DNA of 6,368 nucleotides from Actinomycetes bacterium (GCA_025464025.1 JAODBP010000319.1:1-6368), one strand, 5' to 3'. Counted from the stretch's first letter, positions 1-5,936 are shown. Numbers and translations: made by a program. Notes: generated by a model from the sequence alone, not told the origin.

Positions 1-375
1 CGGTTCCCGGTCGACGTCGCCCTCCAGCGCCAGCTCGGTGAGCGGTTCGTCGAGGTGTGCGCCGGCGGTGACCTCGAGGGGCTCCTCGCCCTGCTCGACC
101 CGGACGTCGAAGGCGCGGGCGACGTGAACACCGAGCTCGCCATCGGCGCTGCGGACGTCGCCCCCGGCATCCTCCGCTACCTCGGCCCGCCGGCGTCGCC
201 GACGCTGCTCCACCTGCCCGTGGGCGACCGGGTGGGCATCGTGGCCATGCGCGACCACCGGGTCCTGGCCCTGGTGCTCCTCCGGCTGGAGGACGGGCTG
301 GTGGTGCACGTCGACGCCCTGACCGGCGAGGCGCCACGCGCCGCGGTCAGCTCGGTGCTCGGCCTGTCGAGCTGA
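1..375 (+). CDS. C-terminal fragment, SnoaL-like domain probably of an ECF (SigJ/ECF41-type) sigma factor
   Basis: The frame is open from the first base of the window to a TGA at 373-375, so the gene starts to the left and 124 residues are visible. The first residues, RFPVDVALQRQLGERF, followed by GDLEGLLALLDPDV, match the usual opening of the NTF2/SnoaL-like domain fused behind sigma-70 regions 2 and 4 in SigJ/ECF41-type sigma factors. In those proteins the domain tunes sigma activity. A later stretch, HLPVGDRVGIVAMRDHRVLALVLLRLEDG, has the beta-strand pattern of the same fold. The sigma regions would lie outside the window. The DGGGK motif common in ECF41 tails is not visible; GAGDVNTE occupies that place, so this is a divergent tail or another SnoaL-like protein. 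A strong hairpin follows the stop. Confidence 0.6.
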   Translation, partial: RFPVDVALQRQLGERFVEVCAGGDLEGLLALLDPDVEGAGDVNTELAIGAADVAPGILRYLGPPASPTLLHLPVGDRVGIVAMRDHRVLALVLLRLEDGLVVHVDALTGEAPRAAVSSVLGLSS

Positions 376-382
376 GGTCGAG

Positions 383-410
383 CCCGACGCGCGCCGCCGC
401 GCGCGTCGGG
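383..410. terminator. Perfect hairpin between convergent genes, likely bidirectional terminator
   Basis: CCCGACGCGCGC (383-394) is exactly complementary to GCGCGCGTCGGG (399-410) around a CGCC loop, giving a 12-bp all-matched stem. It begins 7 bases after the stop of the sigma-factor-like gene and ends 7 bases before the stop of the VOC gene on the other strand, so it can end transcription from both sides. There is no U tract on either side. U-less hairpins are common in high-GC actinobacteria, but termination itself is inferred. Confidence 0.75.
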
Positions 411-417
411 TGCCGGC

Positions 418-822
418 TCAGGCGGGAGGTGCGAACAGCTCGAGCGCGATGTTGTCGGGGTCGCGGAACGAGAGGCCGGAGCCGTAGCCGGCGTCGACCA
501 CGTCGCCGTGGGCGATGCCCAGCTCGTCGAGCCGGGCGGCCCAGGCCACCAGCTCGTCGCGGTCGGCGCAGCCGAAGGCCACGTGGTCGAGGCCGGGCCG
601 CCGCTCGTCGAACGGCGTGCTGTCGTGCAGGGCGGTGAACCCGTGGAGCCCGAGGAGGCTGCCGCCGACGGCGTACACGATGTGGCGGAACGGGCCGGTG
701 TCCTCGTCGAGCACGGGCGGGGCGCCGAGCAGCGCGGTGTACCACGCCTCGCTGGCGGCGAGGTCGGTCACCGTGAGGGCGACGTGGGTGATCGTGGGCA
801 TGAGGGTGGTGCTGCGGGACAA
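418..822 (-). CDS. VOC (glyoxalase/bleomycin-resistance/dioxygenase) family protein
   Basis: This is a protein of about 134 residues with one complete VOC module of two beta-alpha-beta-beta-beta repeats. The first repeat starts at THVALTVTDLAASEAWY, followed by LLGAPPVL. The second starts at GLDHVAFGCADRDEL and ends with FRDPDNIALELF. His13, His60, His80 and Glu128 sit where VOC enzymes usually place metal ligands, so a metal-dependent lyase, isomerase or dioxygenase is plausible; the substrate cannot be read from the sequence. Two starts compete. TTG at 822 has an AGGAG 6 bases upstream. ATG at 801 gives the more typical N-terminus MPTITHVAL but lacks a ribosome site. I favour TTG because of the ribosome site, with moderate certainty. 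The gene runs away from the FMN reductase gene and converges on the sigma-factor-like gene. A 12-bp palindrome overlaps the TTG start. Confidence 0.88.
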   Translation of the reverse strand: MSRSTTLMPTITHVALTVTDLAASEAWYTALLGAPPVLDEDTGPFRHIVYAVGGSLLGLHGFTALHDSTPFDERRPGLDHVAFGCADRDELVAWAARLDELGIAHGDVVDAGYGSGLSFRDPDNIALELFAPPA

Positions 823-829
823 CGTTGTC
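818..829. promoter_or_regulatory. 12-bp perfect palindrome GACAACGTTGTC, possible repressor operator
   Basis: GACAACGTTGTC equals its own reverse complement. It covers the TTG start and the spacer after the ribosome site of the VOC gene. Two abutting GACAAC half-sites are the sort of target bound by dimeric TetR- or GntR-type repressors, and bound protein here would hinder expression of the gene. Nine of the bases (AACGTTGTC) recur at 6154-6162, inside the core of the long palindrome. No regulator gene is in the window, so the operator role is inferred. Confidence 0.35.
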
Positions 830-833
830 TCCT
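829..833 (-). promoter_or_regulatory. Ribosome binding site supporting the TTG start of the VOC gene
   Basis: On the minus strand AGGAG (833-829) lies 6 bases before TTG at 822-820. No comparable purine tract precedes the alternative ATG at 801, so this site decides the start choice. Confidence 0.55.
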
Positions 834-911
834 GTTCGTCGGTCTGTGCCGGTCCGCGTCGAAGCAGGCGTCCGTGGATCGGACGTCCGGTGGCGTGGGA
901 GCCGGAGGGGG

Positions 912-930
912 CTCGACCGTCGTGGTCGAG
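912..930. other. Small inverted repeat in the divergent spacer between VOC and FMN reductase genes
   Basis: CTCGACC (912-918) pairs with GGTCGAG (924-930) around a 5-base loop. It sits about 60 bases before the FMN reductase start, within the 823-992 spacer that must hold promoters for both divergent genes. It could be an operator or a leader hairpin. Short repeats of this kind also occur by chance in such GC-rich DNA. No clear -35/-10 pair was found in the spacer. Confidence 0.25.
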
Positions 931-992
931 GGGCGCGCCGTCGCCCGGTGTCCTACGGCCCGACGTCGCCGAGGGATTGCCAGACTGGCGGG

Positions 993-1604
993 ATGGTGCA
1001 CATCCAGGTCGTCCTCGGCAGCACGCGTGAAGGGCGCTTCGGCGAGCGGGCGGCGACGTGGGTCGTGCAGCGCCTGGGCGAGCGCGACGACATGGAGGTC
1101 GAGCTCGTCGACCTGCGCGACCACCCGCTCCCGTGGTTCGACGGCAAGGCGCCGGCCCACACGCTGCGCGACTACCCGAGCCCCGAGGTCGAGCGGCTGG
1201 GCCAGACCCTCGACCGGGCCGACGGCTACGTGCTCGTCTCGCCCGAGTACAACCACGGGTACGCCGCCGCCCTGAAGAACGCCATCGACCACACGTTCAT
1301 CGAGTGGGTGCGCAAGCCGATCGCGTACGTGGGGTGGGGCAACGTCGGTGGTGCCCGAGCCATCGAGCAGCTCCGCCTCGTCGCCGTCGAGCTCGAGGCG
1401 GTGCCCCTGCGCCACGCCGTGCACATCCTCCCGGACGTCCTGATCCCGGCGCTCCGGGCGCCCGACTACGACGCTGCCCTGCTCGACCCGCTCCTGCCTC
1501 GGCTCCGCACCATGGCCGACGACCTGGTCTGGTGGGCCGAGGCCCTGGCCGCCGGCCGTCGGTCAGTGCCCGACCCGCGCGGTGGGGGTGAACCGAACCG
1601 GTAG
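993..1604 (+). CDS. NADPH-dependent FMN reductase (flavodoxin-like fold)
   Basis: A 203-residue protein of the NADPH-dependent FMN reductase/flavodoxin-like quinone reductase family. Residues 9-17, GSTREGRFG, form the FMN phosphate-binding loop after the first beta strand. Residues 83-99 (SPEYNHGYAAALKNAID) are the family signature that contacts the flavin ring. A glycine-rich stretch, GWGNVGGARA (114-123), follows as in relatives. Such enzymes use NAD(P)H to reduce FMN, quinones or azo compounds in the cytoplasm; a role in supplying electrons to nearby oxygenases is possible but not shown. ATG at 993 puts the flavin-binding strand at the very N-terminus, as usual; only a weak GGCGGG precedes it, so the message may be leaderless. 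The tail after about residue 180 (rich in R, P and G) is probably disordered, and its coding DNA overlaps the P450 3' end by 42 bases. Confidence 0.9.
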   Translation: MVHIQVVLGSTREGRFGERAATWVVQRLGERDDMEVELVDLRDHPLPWFDGKAPAHTLRDYPSPEVERLGQTLDRADGYVLVSPEYNHGYAAALKNAIDHTFIEWVRKPIAYVGWGNVGGARAIEQLRLVAVELEAVPLRHAVHILPDVLIPALRAPDYDAALLDPLLPRLRTMADDLVWWAEALAAGRRSVPDPRGGGEPNR

Positions 1605-2822
1605 GTGCTTGATCCCGCCCACCAGCGGGATGCCCATGGCCTGGAGCGGCACCGGATCGCCGACGACCTCGATGTCGGGCAGCCGGGTGAGGAGCTGGCG
1701 GAACACCACCGACAGCTCGCGGCGGGCCAGGTGGGCGCCGAGGCAGAAGTGCGGGCCGGGCCCGCCGAAGCCGACGTGGGGGTTGGGGTCGCGGCGCACG
1801 TCGAAGCCCTCGGGATCGTCGAACACCCGCGGGTCGCGGTTCGCCGCGCCGTAGAAGAGGATCAGCCGTTCGCCCTCGTGGAAGTCGTGGTCGCTGAGCG
1901 TCACGTCGCCCGTCACCGTCCGCCGCATGAACGTGACCGGGGACGCGGCGCGCACGATCTCCTCGACGGCGGTGGGGGTGACCCCGTCGAGGTCGGCCTG
2001 CCAGCGGGCGCGCTGGTCGGGGTGCTCGGAGAGGAGGTGCATGCCGAGTGACGTGGCCGTGCGGGTGGTGTCGTTGCCGGCCACGGCGAGGAGGATGAAG
2101 AACGGGGCCACCTCGGCCGGGGCGAGCATCTCCTCGCCGACCGTGTTGTGCACGAGCGCCGTCGTGAGGTCGTCGCGCGGGTTCTTCCGGCGGTCTTCGG
2201 CGATCTCGTTCATGAGCCCGGTGAGCTCCATGCCGGCGTTGAGCATGGCGGTGAAGACGTCGCCGTCACCCACGAGGTCGGGGTCGCCGGCGCCGAGGAT
2301 CACGTTGGTGGCCCGCAGCACGGTGCCGAACTCGCTTCGCGGGATGCCCATCATGTCGCAGATGATCAACAGCGGGAACGGCTGCGAGACGGCCTCGACG
2401 AGGTCGACCTCGCCCTGTTCGCACATGTCGTCGATGACCTCGGTGCAGATCACCTCGACCGACTCGAGCACCCCGGCGAGCTGCCGAGGCGTGAACGACC
2501 GAGCGACGATGCCGCGCTGGCGGGCGTGCCGGGGGTCGTCCATCGAGATGAACGACCCGAAGAACTCCAACGCCTCCGGCGGCATGTCGATGATCGCCGT
2601 CGCGCCCTTGCCCGAGCAGAAGTCCTGCGGGCGCCGGCTGATCTCCACCACCTCGGCGTAGCGGGTGACGGCGTAGAAGTGCTCGTCCTCGCCGGTGAGG
2701 GGGCTGGCCACGGTGACCGGGGTGAACGGCCCCACCTCCCGCAGCTCGGCGAACCGCGCCATGCGCGCAGCCAGCGGCAGGCGCCAGAAGTCGGAGTCGG
2801 CGATCGAGCCGGTTGCAGCCAT
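1563..2822 (-). CDS. Cytochrome P450, CYP125/CYP142/CYP124-like
   Basis: A complete soluble bacterial P450 of 419 residues. Visible landmarks are the C-helix region MDDPRHARQRGIVARSFTPR (94-113), where His99 and Arg103 match heme-propionate contacts; the I-helix oxygen-activation motif AGNDTTR (248-254); the K-helix ExxR pair Glu288/Arg291; and the heme loop FGGPGPHFCLG (352-362) with Cys360 as thiolate ligand. The surrounding pattern FMRRTVTGDV, LFYGAANRDP and RDPNPHVGFGG resembles the actinobacterial CYP125/142/124 group, which oxidises sterol side chains and methyl-branched lipids. The exact substrate is inference. It needs a ferredoxin and reductase, not encoded here. The start is ATG 2822, with AAGGA 6 bases upstream. 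Upstream in-frame ATGs at 2882 and 2888 would overlap the divergent gene and lack a ribosome site. The divergent spacer of 58 bp holds both promoters. Confidence 0.95.
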   Translation of the reverse strand: MAATGSIADSDFWRLPLAARMARFAELREVGPFTPVTVASPLTGEDEHFYAVTRYAEVVEISRRPQDFCSGKGATAIIDMPPEALEFFGSFISMDDPRHARQRGIVARSFTPRQLAGVLESVEVICTEVIDDMCEQGEVDLVEAVSQPFPLLIICDMMGIPRSEFGTVLRATNVILGAGDPDLVGDGDVFTAMLNAGMELTGLMNEIAEDRRKNPRDDLTTALVHNTVGEEMLAPAEVAPFFILLAVAGNDTTRTATSLGMHLLSEHPDQRARWQADLDGVTPTAVEEIVRAASPVTFMRRTVTGDVTLSDHDFHEGERLILFYGAANRDPRVFDDPEGFDVRRDPNPHVGFGGPGPHFCLGAHLARRELSVVFRQLLTRLPDIEVVGDPVPLQAMGIPLVGGIKHLPVRFTPTARVGH

Positions 2823-2828
2823 GGACCA

Positions 2829-2833
2829 TCCTT
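2829..2833 (-). promoter_or_regulatory. Ribosome binding site fixing the P450 start
   Basis: AAGGA (2833-2829, minus strand) is followed by a 6-base spacer and ATG at 2822. It selects this ATG over in-frame upstream codons that would add 20 or more low-complexity residues to the N-terminus. Confidence 0.65.
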
Positions 2834-2880
2834 GCTCGGCCGCGCGGTGGGCGGCCAGCGAGGAGGGGTAGGGGTCGGCC

Positions 2881-3333
2881 ATGGACATCGTCCGCAACCC
2901 TGATGGCACCCTCGTCGTTCCGATCGTTCCCGAGCGGCAGCACGCCCGCGACGAGGGCGACGGTGACGAGGTCCCGGTCGAGCTGGCCACCACGCGGGTG
3001 CTGCACCCGGGCGAGGGCGGCTACGACGAGGCGCTCGCCGAGTGGGACAGCCAGCAGGACCCCGATCGGGCTCCGGCGGTCTCCACGGCGAGCGGTCGCG
3101 AGGAGGCCATGGCGCTCGTGCACGCCGTGGCCGAGGACGAGCCGGTGGCCGAGGCCGTCGGTTCGCTCCACGACCCCGAGGCCAGCGCCGAGGCGCTCCG
3201 CCACGTCCTGGTCGGCGGCGTGCACTCGGTGGAGGACTTCGCCTCCGAGGTCGCCGAGGCCGAGGGCGGGGAGACGCTCCCGGCCCACAAGGCGACCAAG
3301 ATCATCGGCGAGGTGCTGGCCGCGCTCGACTAG
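2881..3333 (+). CDS. Hypothetical acidic protein, 150 residues
   Basis: I do not recognise this family. The predicted protein is soluble, strongly acidic, and has no signal peptide or membrane segment. The N-terminal part opens with MDIVRNPDGTLVVPIVPE, a beta-like stretch, then a charged linker to about residue 70. The rest, from about 72 to 150, is rich in Ala, Glu, Val and Leu and looks mostly helical, ending HKATKIIGEVLAALD. The frame is preferred over the opposite strand because its codons show the normal third-position G/C pattern and a balanced composition, whereas opposing frames give Arg/Ala/Ser-rich shadows. ATG 2881 has GGGG 6 bases upstream and an AGGAGG further out at 2861-2866. 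It is divergent from the P450 and stops 3 bases from the GlsB-like gene's stop. Confidence 0.75.
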   Translation: MDIVRNPDGTLVVPIVPERQHARDEGDGDEVPVELATTRVLHPGEGGYDEALAEWDSQQDPDRAPAVSTASGREEAMALVHAVAEDEPVAEAVGSLHDPEASAEALRHVLVGGVHSVEDFASEVAEAEGGETLPAHKATKIIGEVLAALD

Positions 3334-3343
3334 CCGCTAGTCG
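3327..3343. other. Short palindrome containing both facing stop codons
   Basis: CGACTAG (3327-3333) pairs with CTAGTCG (3337-3343) around a CCG loop. The left arm carries the Asp-TAG end of the hypothetical gene and the right arm the Asp-TAG end of the GlsB-like gene on the other strand. A 7-bp stem is weak for a terminator, but it is the only structure between these convergent genes. The symmetry may simply reflect both proteins ending in Asp-stop. Confidence 0.35.
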
Positions 3344-3603
3344 TCCGAGAAGCGGCGGCGGATGGCGCCGGTGCGCTCGCCGAGCACGATGAGCACGACC
3401 GACGCCAGGATGGCGACGACCGCGCCGAGGAAGTTCAGCTCGAGGATGTCGCCGGTGCCGAGGGCGTTGGCCACCAGCCCGCCGATCACCGAGCCGGCGA
3501 CGCCGAGCAGGACGGTGGCGAGCAGCGACAGCTTCTGGCGCCCCGGCACGAGGAGCCGTGCCGCGATGCCGACGACCAGCCCGAACACGATGAACCCGAT
3601 CAT
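3337..3603 (-). CDS. GlsB/YeaQ/YmgE family small membrane protein
   Basis: An 88-residue protein with three hydrophobic segments at about 2-19, 26-48 and 56-75, and a basic then acidic tail ERTGAIRRRFSDD. The opening MIGFIVFGLVVGIAARLLVPG and the later glycine-rich helix LLGVAGSVIGGLVANALG are characteristic of the GlsB/YeaQ/YmgE (transglycosylase-associated) family of inner-membrane proteins, often linked to envelope stress in general surveys; the molecular activity is not known. The start ATG 3603 has a GGGAGGGG ribosome site at 3616-3609, 5 bases upstream. It lies 35 bases behind the F420 oxidoreductase in the same direction, so co-transcription is likely, although the functional link is unclear. 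Confidence 0.9.
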   Translation of the reverse strand: MIGFIVFGLVVGIAARLLVPGRQKLSLLATVLLGVAGSVIGGLVANALGTGDILELNFLGAVVAILASVVLIVLGERTGAIRRRFSDD

Positions 3604-3638
3604 GGGGGCCCCTCCCTTGTCAGCGCGAGCTTGGCAGG

Positions 3639-4466
3639 TCAGAGGCCGAGCGTCTCGGACGTGCGCTCCATGGCCGCCCGCTTGTCGTCGAGCGACGAGA
3701 CGGCGGGGTCGCCCGGGTACCAGGGCATGACCAACGTCGAGGTGACGCCCAAGTCCTCGAGCTGCCGGTAGAGGTCGGGCGTCGGGAGGGCGTTGGCGAT
3801 GACGAACACCTCGTCGCACCCGCCGAGCTCGTCGAGCCGGGCGACGAGGGTCTGGATCTCGTCCAGGCCGTAGTTCATGCCGAGCCACCCGCCCATGCGG
3901 ACCGCCCGGCGGAGGGCGGCATCGCTCTTGCCGCCGACCCAGATCGGCACCTGCTGCTCGGGCACCGGGAACATGCCGACCCGGTCGAAGTGGAAGTGCT
4001 CGCCGTGGTGCTCGGCGAAGCCGTCGTCCCAGAGGTCGCGGATCACGTCGAGCATCTCGTCCATCCGCTTCCCCCGGGTGCGGGGGTCGGGGCCGAGCAG
4101 GGCGATCTCCTCGGCGAGCCACCCGGCGCCGACGCCGAGCACGACCCGGTTCCCGGACAGCAGGGCGGCGGTGCCCACCTGCTTCGCCACGCTGAACGGG
4201 TCGCGCATGGGCAGCACGTAGACGTAGCTCATGAACCGCAGGGTCGTGGTGACCGCGGCCATGGCCGCCATCGACACGAAGGGGTCGGGGAACGGCGAGG
4301 TCTCGGTGAAGGGGTTCTCGCCCGACGGGTGCACCGAGGCGAACTCGGCGGGCACCGCCACGTGATCGGCCAGGGCCAGGCCCTCGTAGCCGCACGCCTC
4401 GGCGATGCGGGCCAGCTCGAGGAGCTGGTCGTGGGGCTCGAAGATGACCGGCACCCAGTAGTTCAA
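3639..4466 (-). CDS. LLM-class F420-dependent oxidoreductase, Rv2161c-like
   Basis: A 275-residue luciferase-like (TIM-barrel) enzyme. Landmarks are the N-terminal strand NYWVPVIFEPHDQLLELA; GYEGLALADHVAVP (27-40); the DPFVSMAAMAAVTTTLRF block (61-78); LPMRDPFSVAKQVGTAALLSGNR (85-107); and GVGAGWLAEEIALLG (111-125). RGKRMDEMLDVIRDLWDDG (131-149) and VPIWVGGKSDAALRRAVR (173-190) complete the order typical of the Rv2161c family that uses coenzyme F420 for hydride transfer. The substrate is unknown. Start choice: TTG 4466 yields MNYWVPV, the usual family beginning, and its TTG overlaps the SRPBCC stop as TTGA, implying translational coupling; GAGG lies 4 bases upstream. Longer readings would only translate the SRPBCC gene out of frame. 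It is the middle gene of a probable three-gene operon. Confidence 0.9.
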   Translation of the reverse strand: MNYWVPVIFEPHDQLLELARIAEACGYEGLALADHVAVPAEFASVHPSGENPFTETSPFPDPFVSMAAMAAVTTTLRFMSYVYVLPMRDPFSVAKQVGTAALLSGNRVVLGVGAGWLAEEIALLGPDPRTRGKRMDEMLDVIRDLWDDGFAEHHGEHFHFDRVGMFPVPEQQVPIWVGGKSDAALRRAVRMGGWLGMNYGLDEIQTLVARLDELGGCDEVFVIANALPTPDLYRQLEDLGVTSTLVMPWYPGDPAVSSLDDKRAAMERTSETLGL

Positions 4467-4921
4467 GCCGCCTCGACCTCGGCCTTGATGCGCTCGAGCG
4501 TGGTGCGCATGCCGTTGCGGTTGGTCTTGCCGCGGGACCAGCCGAGCAGCGCCCAGTAGAGGCGCAGCGGGAGGTTCGGCTTGAGCGTGAACGACTCCGT
4601 CACGTCGGCGCCGCCCTCCGTGGGCTGGATGACGTAGCGCCACGTGTTCAGCGCCTTCTCCAGCGTCGGCCCGACGGCGAAGGCGAACTCCTTGCCCGGT
4701 TCGCTGGCCACCACGGTGCACGTCGTCCAGTAGGTCGGCCCTTTCTGGTTCCGCTTCACGTGGCCGCGGAACTTGGCGCCCACGGCCGGCCCGGTGGCGC
4801 CGTCGAGCCACTCGGCCTCGAACGTCTCGGGGCTGTAGCGACCGATCTTGGTGACGTCGCTCACCAGCTCCCAGATCGCGTCGGGCGTGGCGCTCATGTG
4901 GACGGTCACGGAGTCATGCAC
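4463..4921 (-). CDS. SRPBCC family (polyketide cyclase/dehydrase-like) protein
   Basis: A 152-residue START/Bet v 1-like protein, a single helix-grip domain of normal length. VTVHMSATPDAIWELVSDVTKIGRYSPE (5-32) is the usual first strand plus the two short helices. WLDGATGPAVGAKFRGH (38-54) continues the sheet, and a long C-terminal helix (about 132-152) should cover the ligand cavity. The NTWRYVIQPTEGGADVTESFTL stretch is typical of actinobacterial members. These proteins bind or transform hydrophobic ligands; the ligand here is unknown. The start is GTG 4921: no ribosome site precedes it, but a TAnnnT hexamer lies exactly where a leaderless promoter should. The stop overlaps the TTG of the F420 oxidoreductase, so the two are probably made together and may act on the same compound. 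Confidence 0.9.
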   Translation of the reverse strand: MHDSVTVHMSATPDAIWELVSDVTKIGRYSPETFEAEWLDGATGPAVGAKFRGHVKRNQKGPTYWTTCTVVASEPGKEFAFAVGPTLEKALNTWRYVIQPTEGGADVTESFTLKPNLPLRLYWALLGWSRGKTNRNGMRTTLERIKAEVEAA

Positions 4922-4927
4922 GAGTGA

Positions 4928-4933
4928 ACGGTA
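4928..4933 (-). promoter_or_regulatory. Candidate leaderless -10 box for the SRPBCC operon
   Basis: On the minus strand TACCGT (4933-4928) fits the actinobacterial TAnnnT -10 form and is followed by six bases and then GTG at 4921, placing transcription start at the first base of the start codon. This explains the missing ribosome site. TTGACA lies at 4949-4944, but only 10 bases from the -10 box, too close to serve as its -35 partner. Confidence 0.4.
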
Positions 4934-4990
4934 GGACGATTGCTGTCAAGATGCACACAACCGGCGGCGCACGGGGCGCAGCCATGATCG

Positions 4991-4997
4991 AAGGGGG
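4991..4997 (+). promoter_or_regulatory. Ribosome binding site fixing the GTG start of the crotonase gene
   Basis: AAGGGGG (4991-4997) lies 5 bases before GTG at 5003. A closer-looking ATG at 4984 is in a different frame, so this site selects the GTG. Confidence 0.6.
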
Positions 4998-5002
4998 ACC
5001 TC

Positions 5003-5887
5003 GTGACCTACGCCGAGGGCAGCCAGTTCAACGGGGCCATCAACGCGCTGGAGCACGACTGGGGCGGCTACGTCATCGTCGACGAGCCGTCGCCGCACGT
5101 GCGCCGCATCACCATGAACCGCCCGGAGAAGCGCAACGCGCTGAACCACCCGCTGCGGGGTGCCATCCTCGGCGCCCTCTACGCCAACGACGCCGACGAC
5201 GACTGCCACGTCCAGATCGTGCGGGGCGCCGGGCCGTCGTTCTCCGCCGGCTACGACCTCGGCGGCGGCAACGAGGGCCACGAGTACCCCTTCTACACGC
5301 CGGGCGGCGAGGGCCAGTGGCCCCGCCACGTCACCGAGGGCTGGATGAGCATCTGGGACCTGGCCAAGCCGGTCATCGCCCAGGTGCACGGCTACTGCCT
5401 GGCCGGCGGCTCCGAGCTGGCCACCGGCTGTGACCTCGTCTACATGGCCGAGGACGCCCAGATGGGCTACCCGGCCGTGCGCTTCGGCGTGCCGGACATG
5501 CACTTCCACGCCTGGTTCCTCGGCATGCGCCGGGCCATGGAGATGATGGTGACGGGCGACTCGGTGAGCGGCATCGAGGCCGTGGCCGAGGGTTGGGCCA
5601 ACCGGGCCTTCCCGGCCGACCAGCTGGAGGCCGAGACGCTGAAGATGGCCGAGCGCATCGCCGCCCTGCCGCCCGAGCTCACCCAGCTCAACAAGCGCGT
5701 CGTGCACCGCCAGATGGACCACATGGGCATGCGCACCGGCCTCCGGGCCGGCACCGAGCTGTGCGCCATCGGCACCCACACCAAGGCCATGGCCGAGTTC
5801 ATCGCGTCGAGCCAGCAGAAGGGCCTCACCCAGACCCTCACCGATCGCGACGGCAAGTTCGGCGACTACCGCACCACCGGCAGCTGA
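5003..5887 (+). CDS. Enoyl-CoA hydratase/isomerase (crotonase) family protein
   Basis: A 294-residue crotonase-fold protein acting on CoA thioesters in the cytoplasm. Landmarks are NRPEKRNALN (39-48); the first oxyanion-hole segment GPSFSAGYDL (77-86); and the second, VHGYCLAGGSELATGCDL (128-145), with adjacent glycines 135 and 136. The C-terminal part (about 205-294) is helical and probably oligomerises. Glu138 in GGSELA lines up with one catalytic Glu of classic hydratases. The second, normally in a PE pair before the next glycine, is replaced by Ala158 in GYPAVRFG, and the segment after it, GVPDMHFHAWFLG, lacks the usual PGAGGTQRL. It may therefore be an isomerase, hydrolase or atypical hydratase. 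GTG 5003 has a good ribosome site. It is divergent from the SRPBCC/F420 operon across 81 bp and ends before a strong hairpin. Degradation of lipid-like acyl-CoA is a fair guess. Confidence 0.92.
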   Translation: MTYAEGSQFNGAINALEHDWGGYVIVDEPSPHVRRITMNRPEKRNALNHPLRGAILGALYANDADDDCHVQIVRGAGPSFSAGYDLGGGNEGHEYPFYTPGGEGQWPRHVTEGWMSIWDLAKPVIAQVHGYCLAGGSELATGCDLVYMAEDAQMGYPAVRFGVPDMHFHAWFLGMRRAMEMMVTGDSVSGIEAVAEGWANRAFPADQLEAETLKMAERIAALPPELTQLNKRVVHRQMDHMGMRTGLRAGTELCAIGTHTKAMAEFIASSQQKGLTQTLTDRDGKFGDYRTTGS

Positions 5888-5893
5888 TCCGTT

Positions 5894-5935
5894 CCTCGTC
5901 CCGTCGTGGCCCGCCCGGGCCACGACGGGACGAGG
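5894..5935. terminator. Perfect 19-bp-stem hairpin, likely terminator after the crotonase gene
   Basis: The arms 5894-5912 and 5917-5935 are exactly complementary over 19 bp around a GCCC loop. The left arm begins CCTCGTCCCG and the right arm ends CGGGACGAGG. It starts 7 bases after the crotonase stop. No U tract follows in either direction. Its right end is one base from the stop codon of a minus-strand frame at 5937, the same arrangement as the convergent pair at 383-410, which hints that a minus-strand gene once ended here. Confidence 0.8.
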
Positions 5936-5936
5936 G

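Noticed and set aside
2819..2885. Near-repeat GCCATGGAC at the two divergent start codons, about 60 bases apart, as a regulatory repeat
   Set aside because: Each copy is simply a start codon in a GCC-ATG-GAC or complementary context. Two copies this short are not evidence of a shared site.
1605..2903. Several long plus-strand frames opposite the P450
   Set aside because: The P450 frame carries the AGNDTTR, ExxR and heme-Cys motifs. The opposing frames are open only because of high GC.
2266..3288. Long minus-strand open frame of 340 codons through the hypothetical gene and P450 5' region
   Set aside because: The translation is rich in Arg, Gly and His and lacks any domain. It is a frame shadow of the P450 and of the plus-strand gene at 2881-3333.
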